This document shows, piece by piece, positions 1-8,729 of a stretch of DNA of 47,705 bases (positions are counted from its first letter, which is position 1; each line of letters starts with the position of its first letter). Source of the stretch: Pirellula sp. (GTDB lineage Bacteria; Planctomycetota; Planctomycetia; Pirellulales; Pirellulaceae); contig JAIPFP010000013.1 of the NCBI GenBank assembly GCA_021736575.1, positions 1 through 47,705 on the forward strand, in the 5' to 3' direction. Below the pieces are notes generated by a model. The model was not told the DNA's origin. It saw only the letters and a list, made by a program, of their open reading frames with translations, and searched no databases. Position numbers and translations under genes: made by a program.

Positions 1-1173
1 GATATTACGATAGCGCACGCGCAAAACAGGCAAGGGATCGGTCCAGATGCGTTCGGTCAATACGCTTAGACTTTTGGCTTGGATGTTGGCAATCAGGTTC
101 GCACAGTGTTTTCCCCCCATGCTTTCCGGAAACGAGTTTTTGCCTTGGATGGCGATCGACCGAGCTTCTACGAGTTCGTTTTCGGATTCAAGGAGTACGG
201 CCCAACGATGTCTTGCGGTCGCGGAACGTTCGTGCTTGCCGTTTGCTTCTGCAAAGCTTTTTAGGGCTGCTTTGTAGCGACCGGTCTTTTCCTCGCCCAT
301 GGCGTTAGCGTGTGCAAATTGCAAACGCCCAAGTTCGGCATCGAGAAATGCGCTGCGGTCGGTATCGTTGCGATGGAGTGAGAGGAGCTTCTGGTAAAGC
401 CGAATGGCTTTGAGTTTTGCGGATTGCGTATCGGTGGTAGTTGGTTGCCACGCCAGAAAATCTTCCGTCGATCCGAGGGCAGCGCTCGCAGCATCGATCT
501 CAAAGGTGTCTTCGGGTCTTGCACCGGTTTGTTCGCCAGACGCATAGAAGTCGATCGCAACGAAGGCAAGAATATCGAAGAGGGTTGGGCGGTAGCTATC
601 TGGCAATGTCCCTTTTTCGAGCAGAGGTTCATAGCTTGCGACAGGGATCTTCGTTAACTCATCTTCGTTCTCCATCGCCAACTTGTAGTGCTTTTCGATT
701 TCAGCAAACAGACGAGGCAAGTCCCATGTCTTAAAGTCATCGCTTGGTGGAACAGCCGTGGCCGTGCGGTTGCCGAACTGCCAACGATTCTGCTCGAAGT
801 ATCCCCAGTACCAAGTGCCGAGAATAGCATTCATGGCCGGCAGCATCTCCTTGGGGGCGGTTGCAAGCTCGGCCTTCATCAACCGAATTCGCGTTTCGGG
901 CAAGTCACCCTCGATTTGGCTAGTGAGCACAATGCGTTTCGCGATCGCCTTGATCGCTTCGGGAAAAGCCTTGTCGATTAAAGCCGAGTCGATGATGGGT
1001 TTGAGTTCATCGACGGCGGTTTTTGGCAAGCCTTTTTGGATTGCTTCATCGACTTTTTTCCACATAGCGACTCGATTGGGAGGGATTGGGGTTTGCGAGG
1101 AAGCGTTCTCCGCCAAGGAAAATACGGCAAGGCATGTCGACCAGACAATAAGCCACGATTGTAGGCGAAACAT
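1..1173 (-). CDS. N-terminal part of a large secreted protein, probably alpha-2-macroglobulin family (planctomycete type); runs off the window edge
   Basis: Reverse-strand frame open from ATG at 1173 to position 1 (MFRLQSWLIVWSTCLAVFSLAENASSQTPIPPNRVAMWKKVDEAIQKGLPKTAVDEL...TDPLPVLRVRYRN); signal peptide, TPR-like N-region and LRVRYRN typical of bacterial MG-domain proteins. Missing from the ORF track because it has no stop in the window. Confidence 0.65.
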   Translation of the reverse strand, partial: MFRLQSWLIVWSTCLAVFSLAENASSQTPIPPNRVAMWKKVDEAIQKGLPKTAVDELKPIIDSALIDKAFPEAIKAIAKRIVLTSQIEGDLPETRIRLMKAELATAPKEMLPAMNAILGTWYWGYFEQNRWQFGNRTATAVPPSDDFKTWDLPRLFAEIEKHYKLAMENEDELTKIPVASYEPLLEKGTLPDSYRPTLFDILAFVAIDFYASGEQTGARPEDTFEIDAASAALGSTEDFLAWQPTTTDTQSAKLKAIRLYQKLLSLHRNDTDRSAFLDAELGRLQFAHANAMGEEKTGRYKAALKSFAEANGKHERSATARHRWAVLLESENELVEARSIAIQGKNSFPESMGGKHCANLIANIQAKSLSVLTERIWTDPLPVLRVRYRNI

Positions 1174-1356
1174 GTTTGTACCAGATTTCAGGAGGGGATA
1201 AAAAAGTTCTGCAGTCCAACGACGTTGCGTATTGAGTTAACGAACTCGCAACTCATTTATTAGAGCAAAATTTGACACTTCATGATTTGAATTCTTCACA
1301 CAAAATCATGTGGGGTAAAATCATGGCTCCCCAAAAGGAAGTTACCGACAAGAGTG

Positions 1357-2163
1357 TTAGTTTGGCCGATTGCGTTCGCCAAGTCGCTTTAGCTGATCCT
1401 CAAGGTCCTGAACACGCCGTTCAGCCGCTAGTCGTGCGGATAGCTCCGCATCGGCTCGATCACGTTCGAAGTCCGCGCGATCCCTTTCCTTATCAGCCCT
1501 CATCCTTTCCTGCTCTGCCAACAGCCTATCCTCCTCTGCCCGCAGCCTTTCCTCCTCTGCCCGAATCCTTTCGTCCTTCGCCGTGACTTTATTCGCTTCT
1601 GCTTCGGTCATCAAACATTCGCCAGTGACGGCATCAATGAGCAACAAGTCATTGCCACTCAGGCGAAGGTTGACACCAAGCGTCTCACAACTCAGTTCGT
1701 CGGCGGAAGTTTCCATGAGAACCAAACGACCCTCGGCGAGCCGAAAGCCCTGAAGTGCTGGCTTCAGATAACTCGCGGTTGGGTCATAAAGAAAGTACTC
1801 GCGCACACCCATGGCTTCATAGATAAGAGGCTTCTTGACCAAATCCTCTTGACTGGTGGATTGGGAAGTGATTTCGAAAACCACATCTGGTACTCGCCCC
1901 TCTTCCCAAATCTTAAATGTCCGCCTATCGCCAGGTTCACAATCGAAAACAACAAAATTGTCTGGCACTACGAAACGCGATGGCTGTCCAGGCACATAAT
2001 ACACCAACAAGTTGCTCCCCACATACACTCGTTGTTCTCGCAGCCGATAGCTCAAAAGTTCATCGATGCGAATCATCCAACGGCGGTGCGTATCCGTTTC
2101 TCCCATGGGTAGACCATCCGATTCAGGGTATTCAAGTTGCTCAATCGAATTAGCGATACTCAT
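1357..2163 (-). CDS. Uma2 family (DUF820) PD-(D/E)XK-like protein with C-terminal coiled coil
   Basis: 268 aa; VPDNFVVFDCEPGDRRTFKIWEEGRVPDVVFEITSQSTSQEDLVKKPLIYEAMGVREYFLYDP matches Uma2/DUF820; heptad-like E/R-rich tail. Confidence 0.88.
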   Translation of the reverse strand: MSIANSIEQLEYPESDGLPMGETDTHRRWMIRIDELLSYRLREQRVYVGSNLLVYYVPGQPSRFVVPDNFVVFDCEPGDRRTFKIWEEGRVPDVVFEITSQSTSQEDLVKKPLIYEAMGVREYFLYDPTASYLKPALQGFRLAEGRLVLMETSADELSCETLGVNLRLSGNDLLLIDAVTGECLMTEAEANKVTAKDERIRAEEERLRAEEDRLLAEQERMRADKERDRADFERDRADAELSARLAAERRVQDLEDQLKRLGERNRPN

Positions 2164-2349
2164 CGCATTTCCTTTACCGCAAATGCGGATGTACGTACCA
2201 TCGCTATCGATCGCACGTTAGGAGTCGTCAAAACGCTGCAACCAACTACCTCATGATCCAATTTAGATTCGATAGGTTCCATTCGTCAAGCCAGGAACCA
2301 CTGTGCAGTAACGCCGAAAGAACAGATACCGCTATACCGCGATGATGGT

Positions 2350-2943
2350 TCAGCCATTTGGGTCGTCGATCAATTCTTGCAGTCGAGCGGCAAGCAACGG
2401 AGAAAATCTGCTGGGCCAAGTGCTGTCAATCAAACCAATCTCAAGCATATCCATCAAATGCGTTTGGTCTTTACGCCGAAATGAATTCAGTTTCATTTCG
2501 ACAAGCGAAGGTAACGATATGACCTGAAACTCTTCGCCACGTTCGGATTCCGAAACATCCGGAGCCGCCGATTCATATTCTGGCCGAACTTTACGCCCGG
2601 CGAGTAGAATATGAACTGCGTCTCGAAACTTGCCGCCAGGCTCGTCAAGAAAGAATTGCACACCGGCGGCTTCTCGATAGATAAACCCAGCCGATTCCAT
2701 TGCAACCTTGGCGAGTTCGAAATCATCCCCACGCAGCAGAATGTCGACATCCTGCGTGTTGCGGACTGCGGCTTCGTCGATGCGAGAAACCCATGCAGCC
2801 ACCGCGTTACCTCCGATGACGGCATAAGGAACCGAACTCGACTCCAGCGCCGCAACGGCCCGCAACAATCGAATACGTACTTTTTCCACGGCACGAACCA
2901 TCCTGTCCAATGAGATCGGGTGCGGATAGGAAACGGGTTCCAT
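2350..2943 (-). CDS. nucleotidyltransferase-fold protein (AbiEii/MNT-like)
   Basis: 197 aa; YAVIGGNAVAAW...RNTQDVDILLRGDDFE: GG-x(n)-DxD nucleotidyltransferase signature. Confidence 0.65.
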   Translation of the reverse strand: MEPVSYPHPISLDRMVRAVEKVRIRLLRAVAALESSSVPYAVIGGNAVAAWVSRIDEAAVRNTQDVDILLRGDDFELAKVAMESAGFIYREAAGVQFFLDEPGGKFRDAVHILLAGRKVRPEYESAAPDVSESERGEEFQVISLPSLVEMKLNSFRRKDQTHLMDMLEIGLIDSTWPSRFSPLLAARLQELIDDPNG

Positions 2944-3295
2944 AGTCAGGCTACCAAAGGCGGGAACATCTAAACATACAAGTAAGCACGGATTCTAATC
3001 TATATTCTGACATTCGGCGATTTCAAACTAGTGAATTTCGAGACGCCCAGCCTCGGGCTCCGTCTCGGTTTTGCAGCAAATACCTGTCCACGTGCTTTTG
3101 ATAGCGCGGGTTTTATTCCTTCTCGCTCTCGCTCAACGCCAGCACCATTTCTTTCAATTCGTACTCGTGTTCAAGGAAATGTTGCTGGTGCTCGTAATCG
3201 ACGATCGGACCGAACGATTACGAGTGCCGCCGATGGCTGACCGAGAATTGGTCGCCCAACGGACGACCATGCCGATTCAAAACTCCCTCTCGTGA

Positions 3296-3318
3296 CTCAG
3301 GACGGTTCGTCCTGAGTT
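3296..3318. repeat. perfect hairpin ACTCAGGACG-GTT-CGTCCTGAGT
   Basis: 10-bp perfect stem read directly, downstream of the AAA ATPase pair (reverse strand). Confidence 0.7.
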
Positions 3319-3463
3319 AGTATCAGCGTCGGAATATCTTGCAGGATAGGCCATCGAATCGGTTTCCCGCACTCGAAACAAATTGATTGGCACACGCGCG
3401 GTTCGTCGCCAGCGATAGATGTCGACTAAGTACTCAGTCTCCTTCCAAAGGCACTTCGAAAAG

Positions 3464-4609
3464 TCAAAACCGGCACTCTCGCATGGCCCACCACTGGCGA
3501 AGGATGGGATTTTGAAAGGAATAACGACCTTCCGTATCGCGTTCAAGGATGCGGTCAACCGTTAGCCGACGGAGTAGTTCGAAAACCAGTTCCTCGTCGT
3601 CGCTGATGTTAGGTAAATAGAAAAGTTTACGGGCAGACACAGGGTGTTCTGCGGCGGCGAGGTGCGCCAAGATCGCGAACACTTGTTTCTCATCCGCATG
3701 GTAGTATTTTTGAAGGTGCCTTCGGAATATTTCGAGCTGGAAAGGATCGGAGGGGGACGCGATCGCCGCACGGACGATCTGATCTACTGTTGCGGGAGTG
3801 GCGGGAACGTTGGCCTTTGCCAGCTCTTGGCATACCTTTTTAATATAGAAAGGAATCCCGCCCGTAATATCAGCCACTCGAGTCGCGGCGGCGGCCCAAT
3901 CCCCATTTAGCCGCTGCCCATCCAACAGCTGGATGGCCAACTCGACTGCGTTGGCGCGTTCAAGCGGCCCGAGTTCCATCTTGTGCAAATCGTTCAGCGG
4001 CCGCCCTGAATTGGACTGCAATCGTGCGAGAACCTGGTCGAAAGCGAGTTCCCCTGAAAGGACCATGCGGACCCCCTTGGTCTCATTCGACTGGCGAAAT
4101 TCTCGCAAGAGGTCGAGTACCTCTATCGCAGTTTGATTTCCCTTGCTATCGGCGATCCTCTCCAGCATCATCGGCATTTCATCGAAAATGAGGAGGGCAC
4201 GTCGACCGGACGCCTGCTGGGCATGACATAAGTCCGCGATTACTGCGATGAGAAGGTCTTTCCAAGGGCCCGTCGTATAGAGACTTCCTTGCCAGCGTTC
4301 GAACTCTTTAAGATACTTGGGACGCAGGCCCCAACTATGGATTTTCTCTAGTACAACGTCGCGAACGCGCGATGCAAATTCGTCGGGAGTTTGGACACAC
4401 TCGATATCCAGGTAAATTGCATCCCAGCCTGGAGGTGGATCAACACTCATTTTCCGAAGGAGGCTGGTCTTGCCCATCCGCCGAGGGGCTTCGAGAAGGA
4501 CGCTATTGCGATTCAAGATATCCCAGGTTTGGTCAATGAACTTGTCACGACCAAAGACACCGGATTGCGACAAACTGCCGCCTACGTTCCATCGGAAAGA
4601 AGAGTTCAT
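3464..4609 (-). CDS. AAA/STAND-like ATPase with C-terminal winged-helix-like region (second of a coupled pair)
   Basis: FGRDKFIDQTWDILNRNSVLLEAPRRMGKTSLLRKM (Walker A), RALLIFDEMPMML (Walker B), YSFQNPILRQWW; ATG at 4609 overlaps upstream TGA (ATGA). Track ORF starts upstream at 4633. Confidence 0.8.
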   Translation of the reverse strand: MNSSFRWNVGGSLSQSGVFGRDKFIDQTWDILNRNSVLLEAPRRMGKTSLLRKMSVDPPPGWDAIYLDIECVQTPDEFASRVRDVVLEKIHSWGLRPKYLKEFERWQGSLYTTGPWKDLLIAVIADLCHAQQASGRRALLIFDEMPMMLERIADSKGNQTAIEVLDLLREFRQSNETKGVRMVLSGELAFDQVLARLQSNSGRPLNDLHKMELGPLERANAVELAIQLLDGQRLNGDWAAAATRVADITGGIPFYIKKVCQELAKANVPATPATVDQIVRAAIASPSDPFQLEIFRRHLQKYYHADEKQVFAILAHLAAAEHPVSARKLFYLPNISDDEELVFELLRRLTVDRILERDTEGRYSFQNPILRQWWAMRECRF

Positions 4610-5805
4610 AGATCCCGCTCTATTCGCCACCATTGCTTCAACAGGGGATAACGGAACGAATATTTCCCCTCATCGTTCCGAAGCAAGTAGTGATCCATCA
4701 TTAACAACCTTAGCATGTCGCGGACTCGTTCGTCTATGTCATCTGGGGGAATTTTGAACTTAACCTTTGCCCTTTTGAGTAGGTCAGGAAAAATCGAAAG
4801 TTCCTCGTTCGATGCAACACGATCTAGGATGGCGAGGACGGCCGCCTTGTTTTCGCCGTAATAGTGATCAATGCGGGTTCGAAAGTGACGCAACTCGAGC
4901 GGGTCTGCGGTGCTGCTCAAGAGCTTCTTAACCGCTCTCTCGATGTCCGTTTGCTCCATCGACCGGCCTGGGCCATCGGCCAGGGTTCGAACCACCCAGT
5001 GGATGTAGAAAGGGATGTTTCCGACGGTGTTTGCGATCTGCTTGGCTGCGGCGTCGGGCGCGGCAGCAACGAGATTCTCGCCAGAAATCAAGTCGCGGGC
5101 CAATTGCAGAGCATGTTGGTCGGCGAGAGGCGGCACATCAATGGGAATCATCCCACTGACTCCTTGGTCGGTGTGCCCCTTCTCTTTCAACGATTGCAGC
5201 ACGTGGGGCATTCCGATTGATCCAGTGAGCACCATTCGGAACGTTTTGCCAGTTGTTGGGTCCTTTCGCAGATTGCTCAGCATGTCGAGAACTTCCATCG
5301 CTCTCGCCTCGCCCTGCCGTTGGGCGATGTTTTGCAACATTAGGGTCACTTCGTCGAAGAAAAAAGCAATCTTCTCCTTGCTGAGGACTAAGTCCTCGAC
5401 TGTTGCTTGGAGCAGTTTTTTCCAGTAACCGGGTGGTGCCTGCTCCCCTAGCGGCAATTTCAGTATCCCGCCAACCTCGACGCCCTTAAATTGCTTGAAG
5501 AACTCTCCAACTTTCACGAAGCCTAACTTCCAGCGTCCATAAAGCGGCACAAGTTCTTGATAAATAGCATCTGCAAACTCCTCGGCGCTGTGAACCTTGA
5601 GCAAACTCAAAGAGACAACAGCCCATCCCGCCGGAGGCATTGCGGCCATCTTTTGCAGGATACTCGACTTCCCAATGCGCTTCTCGGCCTCGAGCCGGAC
5701 GCTTTGCAAGTCGAGCGTGTCCCATATGGTTTTGATGAGTTCGTCGCGCCCATAAATCTCATCCAAATTCAGTACGGCCCCGGGCTTTGCACGGAGGATC
5801 GGCAT
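4606..5805 (-). CDS. AAA/STAND-like ATPase paralogue (first of a coupled pair)
   Basis: MPILRAKPGAVLNLDEIYGRDELIKTIWDTLDLQSVRLEAEKRIGKSSILQKM; IAFFFDEVTLML; YSFRYPLLKQWW; collinear with the 3464-4609 product. Start 5805 preferred over the track's 5895. Confidence 0.8.
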   Translation of the reverse strand: MPILRAKPGAVLNLDEIYGRDELIKTIWDTLDLQSVRLEAEKRIGKSSILQKMAAMPPAGWAVVSLSLLKVHSAEEFADAIYQELVPLYGRWKLGFVKVGEFFKQFKGVEVGGILKLPLGEQAPPGYWKKLLQATVEDLVLSKEKIAFFFDEVTLMLQNIAQRQGEARAMEVLDMLSNLRKDPTTGKTFRMVLTGSIGMPHVLQSLKEKGHTDQGVSGMIPIDVPPLADQHALQLARDLISGENLVAAAPDAAAKQIANTVGNIPFYIHWVVRTLADGPGRSMEQTDIERAVKKLLSSTADPLELRHFRTRIDHYYGENKAAVLAILDRVASNEELSIFPDLLKRAKVKFKIPPDDIDERVRDMLRLLMMDHYLLRNDEGKYSFRYPLLKQWWRIERDL

Positions 5806-6334
5806 ATGTGACTCCAAAGAATGGTAACAATCGTAGGGGAACGACAGGTCATAGACTGCACAATGCGCACCACCCGCTTTTGCCTTAAATGGCATTTTTG
5901 TCGAAGCCGTGACCAGCTGTCAAATGGAATATTCGCCGGGATTGCTCTTTCGCTTCTTGAGATGTCGATTGTAGATACTAATCGGTCGGACCTATTGACG
6001 CGAGGCGAATGTGGTGGCGTGTTGTTTGAATCCGCGCGTCAGGCGATTTCTCTGATGACGCGATCCGCACACCAGACTGACTATGAGCATCAGCGGGAAT
6101 TGAATTCGGCGAATATCAAAGCGGCTCGACGCAGCCGCCTGCCAGCGCGCACAGGAGGGCGTGACCTGAGGGAGGAAATCGAGGCGTTGCCCCAGCCTCG
6201 ACCACGCGAACGGGGCTGCCTTCTTCGATGATGCGACCGAAACGGACGCCCACAACAAGTGCTAATCTGATCCGTCCAGTGAGAATATTTTCTCGGTTTA
6301 GGCTTACGCGGCATCCCCTTCGTGAGCCCAATGG

Positions 6335-7135
6335 TCAAGAATCAAAAGGGTCAGGTCTCTTTACATCTAACCCCTTGGGCTTGGCCAGCATTCTGCCGCG
6401 TTTCGCTAAACATCGTAACCCGCCTCTAACACGCGTCGCCATGGGCCGAACTCCTTCAACGATTTTCTCTCCCAGAAAAGTCTTCTCCATTTTTTCTTCT
6501 TGTTTTTTCATTGCACGATCCAACGAATCCCGATTCAATCGAACATGGCATCGTTTGATTTTAGCTAGTTCGGACGGATCTTCATAAAATCGCTCGTCCA
6601 TCGCTATTTGAATATCAGCTCGTCGATCTGCGGATTCCAAAAACAAGATCCACGCACCATACGCTTCTTCTTGGCTGCTTGATTCAACAAATACATCCCA
6701 CCAATGCCTGTTGCACGCTTCCCGCCAGCGCCGAAGTGAGCAATCATGTACCAAGTGTTGTGTTACCGATCTTAATTGGCCTTCAGGCCAAGCTTCGGGT
6801 ACTGGTAGAGCGTTTCCGATCGCAAAACTCGCAAGCATTTCGGCACGTCTTTGTTTCCAAATGAGACCTGTTTCGCGGTCGCGCTCGATGATTTGCGTTA
6901 CCCAATCCGCTCTCCCATTGCGATTGGCTGCAAGTATCAGGTCAAAAATTGCTTTGTCCGTATTGCAATTTGACAGGTCCAGCATCTCTAACCGAAGCTT
7001 GGCTACTTCGTCAGAGTAAGGAACTCGAAACAAAATATGGAGCATTTCGTCGACCTTAGCCGTACCCGTGTAGTTCGCCACCAAGTTCCCCCTAATTGCC
7101 GTGACGTACGGCGTGCCGGTCGATTCCTCGATCAA
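6335..7135 (-). pseudogene. chimeric/decayed ORF: kinase subdomain VIb remnant joined to an unrelated Trp/Arg-rich C-terminal region
   Basis: Track start is TTG; the same frame upstream reads *RAIRATRWSNCDIKPANILIEESTGTPYVT then AIRGNLVANYTGT... with no DFG or rest of a kinase. Confidence 0.5.
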
Positions 7136-7466
7136 AATGTTGGCGGGCTTGATGTCGCAATTTGACCAACGCGTGGCACGGATCGCACGTCAAGTACGCC
7201 CTTTGCCCCATCCGCCTGCCAGTATATTCCTGACAATCGCTGCGACCACTACTGTCGTTGTAATGCGGCGTGGTAGATTTGGACTTCTAGGTAAATACTT
7301 TGGATTGGGTTGCAATGCGCGATTTAGATGGGAATGTTTGGTCAACAGATTTCGCGTCAACCGCCATCAAGAAATGGTGGCAACTTGAGAGACCTCGGAT
7401 AGGTTTCTTGGCCAGAAGTTTACGGCGCGGTTTACGAAACTTTTAGTACTTTTGGGAGTTAGTTCC

Positions 7467-7934
7467 ATGCGTCGATTGATCATCACTTTGACAGTTGTTG
7501 TTTGTGCAGCAATTTCGTCGTCCAATGCTTCGGCTGGTTTGTTCCACAAGAAAAGCGATTGCTGCGATTCAGCACCAGTTTGTTGCGAAGCTCCAGCCCC
7601 AGCTCCATGTTGCGATGCAACACCTGCTTGCCGACCTAAGTTGCACCTTGGCCACAAGATGAAGGGCATCGTGAGCCACTTGCACAGCAAGTTCCAAAAG
7701 GATAACTGCTGTGATACCGCTCCAAGCTGCGGTTGCGAAGCACCAGCTCCATGTGCAGCACCAGCTCCAAGCTGCGGTTGCGAAGCAGCTCCAATCAGCT
7801 GCAAGCCAGCTCGCAAGCACTGCCTACAAGACGCGTTTTCGCACATCAAGGGCAAGTTCGCTTCGAAGAAGAGCTGTGCAGCGGCTCCAAGCTGCGGTTG
7901 CGAAGCTCCAGCTCCAAGCTGTGGATGCAACTAG
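7467..7934 (+). CDS. small secreted Cys/Ala/Pro-rich protein
   Basis: MRRLIITLTVVVCAAISSSNASA signal peptide; repeated CCDxAP and APSCGCEAPAP motifs. Confidence 0.8.
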   Translation: MRRLIITLTVVVCAAISSSNASAGLFHKKSDCCDSAPVCCEAPAPAPCCDATPACRPKLHLGHKMKGIVSHLHSKFQKDNCCDTAPSCGCEAPAPCAAPAPSCGCEAAPISCKPARKHCLQDAFSHIKGKFASKKSCAAAPSCGCEAPAPSCGCN

Positions 7935-8001
7935 TTTTGGCTTAAGGAAGGCCAGTTCAAGAGATATTGTCGATTCGACGCTTGGTGCGAGAATCGTCCA
8001 A

Positions 8002-8025
8002 CGGCCCCAAGGAAACTTGGGGCCG
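8002..8025 (+). terminator. stem-loop CGGCCCCAAG-GAAA-CTTGGGGCCG, probable terminator
   Basis: 10-bp GC-rich stem with GAAA tetraloop followed by GTTTCGTTT, downstream of the Cys-rich gene. Confidence 0.65.
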
Positions 8026-8075
8026 GTTTCGTTTGCTGACCCAAAAAGCACTTCGAGAATGAGCTCGAACTCACT

Positions 8076-8408
8076 GTGTTAACCGTTCTTAAAATCCTCG
8101 TCGCACTGATTGTCTTCATCGCGGTTGCGGAGCTTGCAAGACAGCATCCCAAGTGGGGAGGGCTTATCAGTGCGTTGCCCTGGATCACGTTGTTGGTAAT
8201 CGTGACGCGTCATCAAGTCGACAGTGCGACGGCCACTGAGCTGTCATGCTACCTTTGGGCGACCTTTTGGTTCATCTTGCCAACATTGCTTTTCGTTGGA
8301 ACGATGGCCGCGTTGCTTGATCGCGGTTTCGCATTTTATGCATCGCTGGGGTTTTCGACTTTGATCGCCGCATTTGCGAATGGAATCGTCGCATATTGGA
8401 TCGCGTAG
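8076..8408 (+). CDS. small integral membrane protein, DUF3147-like
   Basis: 110 aa, about four hydrophobic segments; KILVALIVFIAVAELARQHPKWGGLISALPWITLLVI; GTG start. Confidence 0.7.
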   Translation: MLTVLKILVALIVFIAVAELARQHPKWGGLISALPWITLLVIVTRHQVDSATATELSCYLWATFWFILPTLLFVGTMAALLDRGFAFYASLGFSTLIAAFANGIVAYWIA

Positions 8409-8729
8409 CATCTGGCGAATCGCCAATGGCCCTCAAGGTTTTTGTTTCTTTTTGGCTTGCTTGGCTTTTTGCACTGCGCTCAAGTCCTTGAATACTCTTT
8501 CAAATTTCTGCTGGATTGGGCTTGGCTAGAGCTAGCCGAACAAAACGAAAGGAATGCGGCTAAGCAGGGCAAAACGGCGTTGAGACAGAATTTTTTCATA
8601 GCGATTATCCCCTGAAGGTTTCAAGCACGAACGTTCGCCCCTAATTTTGGCTAAAGGGCAACCGAAAGACAGGACGCGTTACAATAGTCAAATCGTACTG
8701 ATCGGGTTGCTTCGCTTTTGGATCTTGTC

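Noticed and set aside
3113-3205. Short reverse frame SFGPIVDYEHQQHFLEHEYELKEMVLALSESEKE*
   Set aside because: Protein-like composition but only ~35 aa after a stop and no clear start; may be a gene remnant, insufficient evidence.
6339-6365. caaaagggtcaggtctctttac motif at the end of the chimeric ORF
   Set aside because: Recalls known repeat motifs near transposases, but a single copy in the window gives no support.
7367-7930. 187-aa reverse ORF with ASQPQLGAGA repeats
   Set aside because: Mirror of the Cys/Ala/Pro repeats of the forward secreted protein gene.
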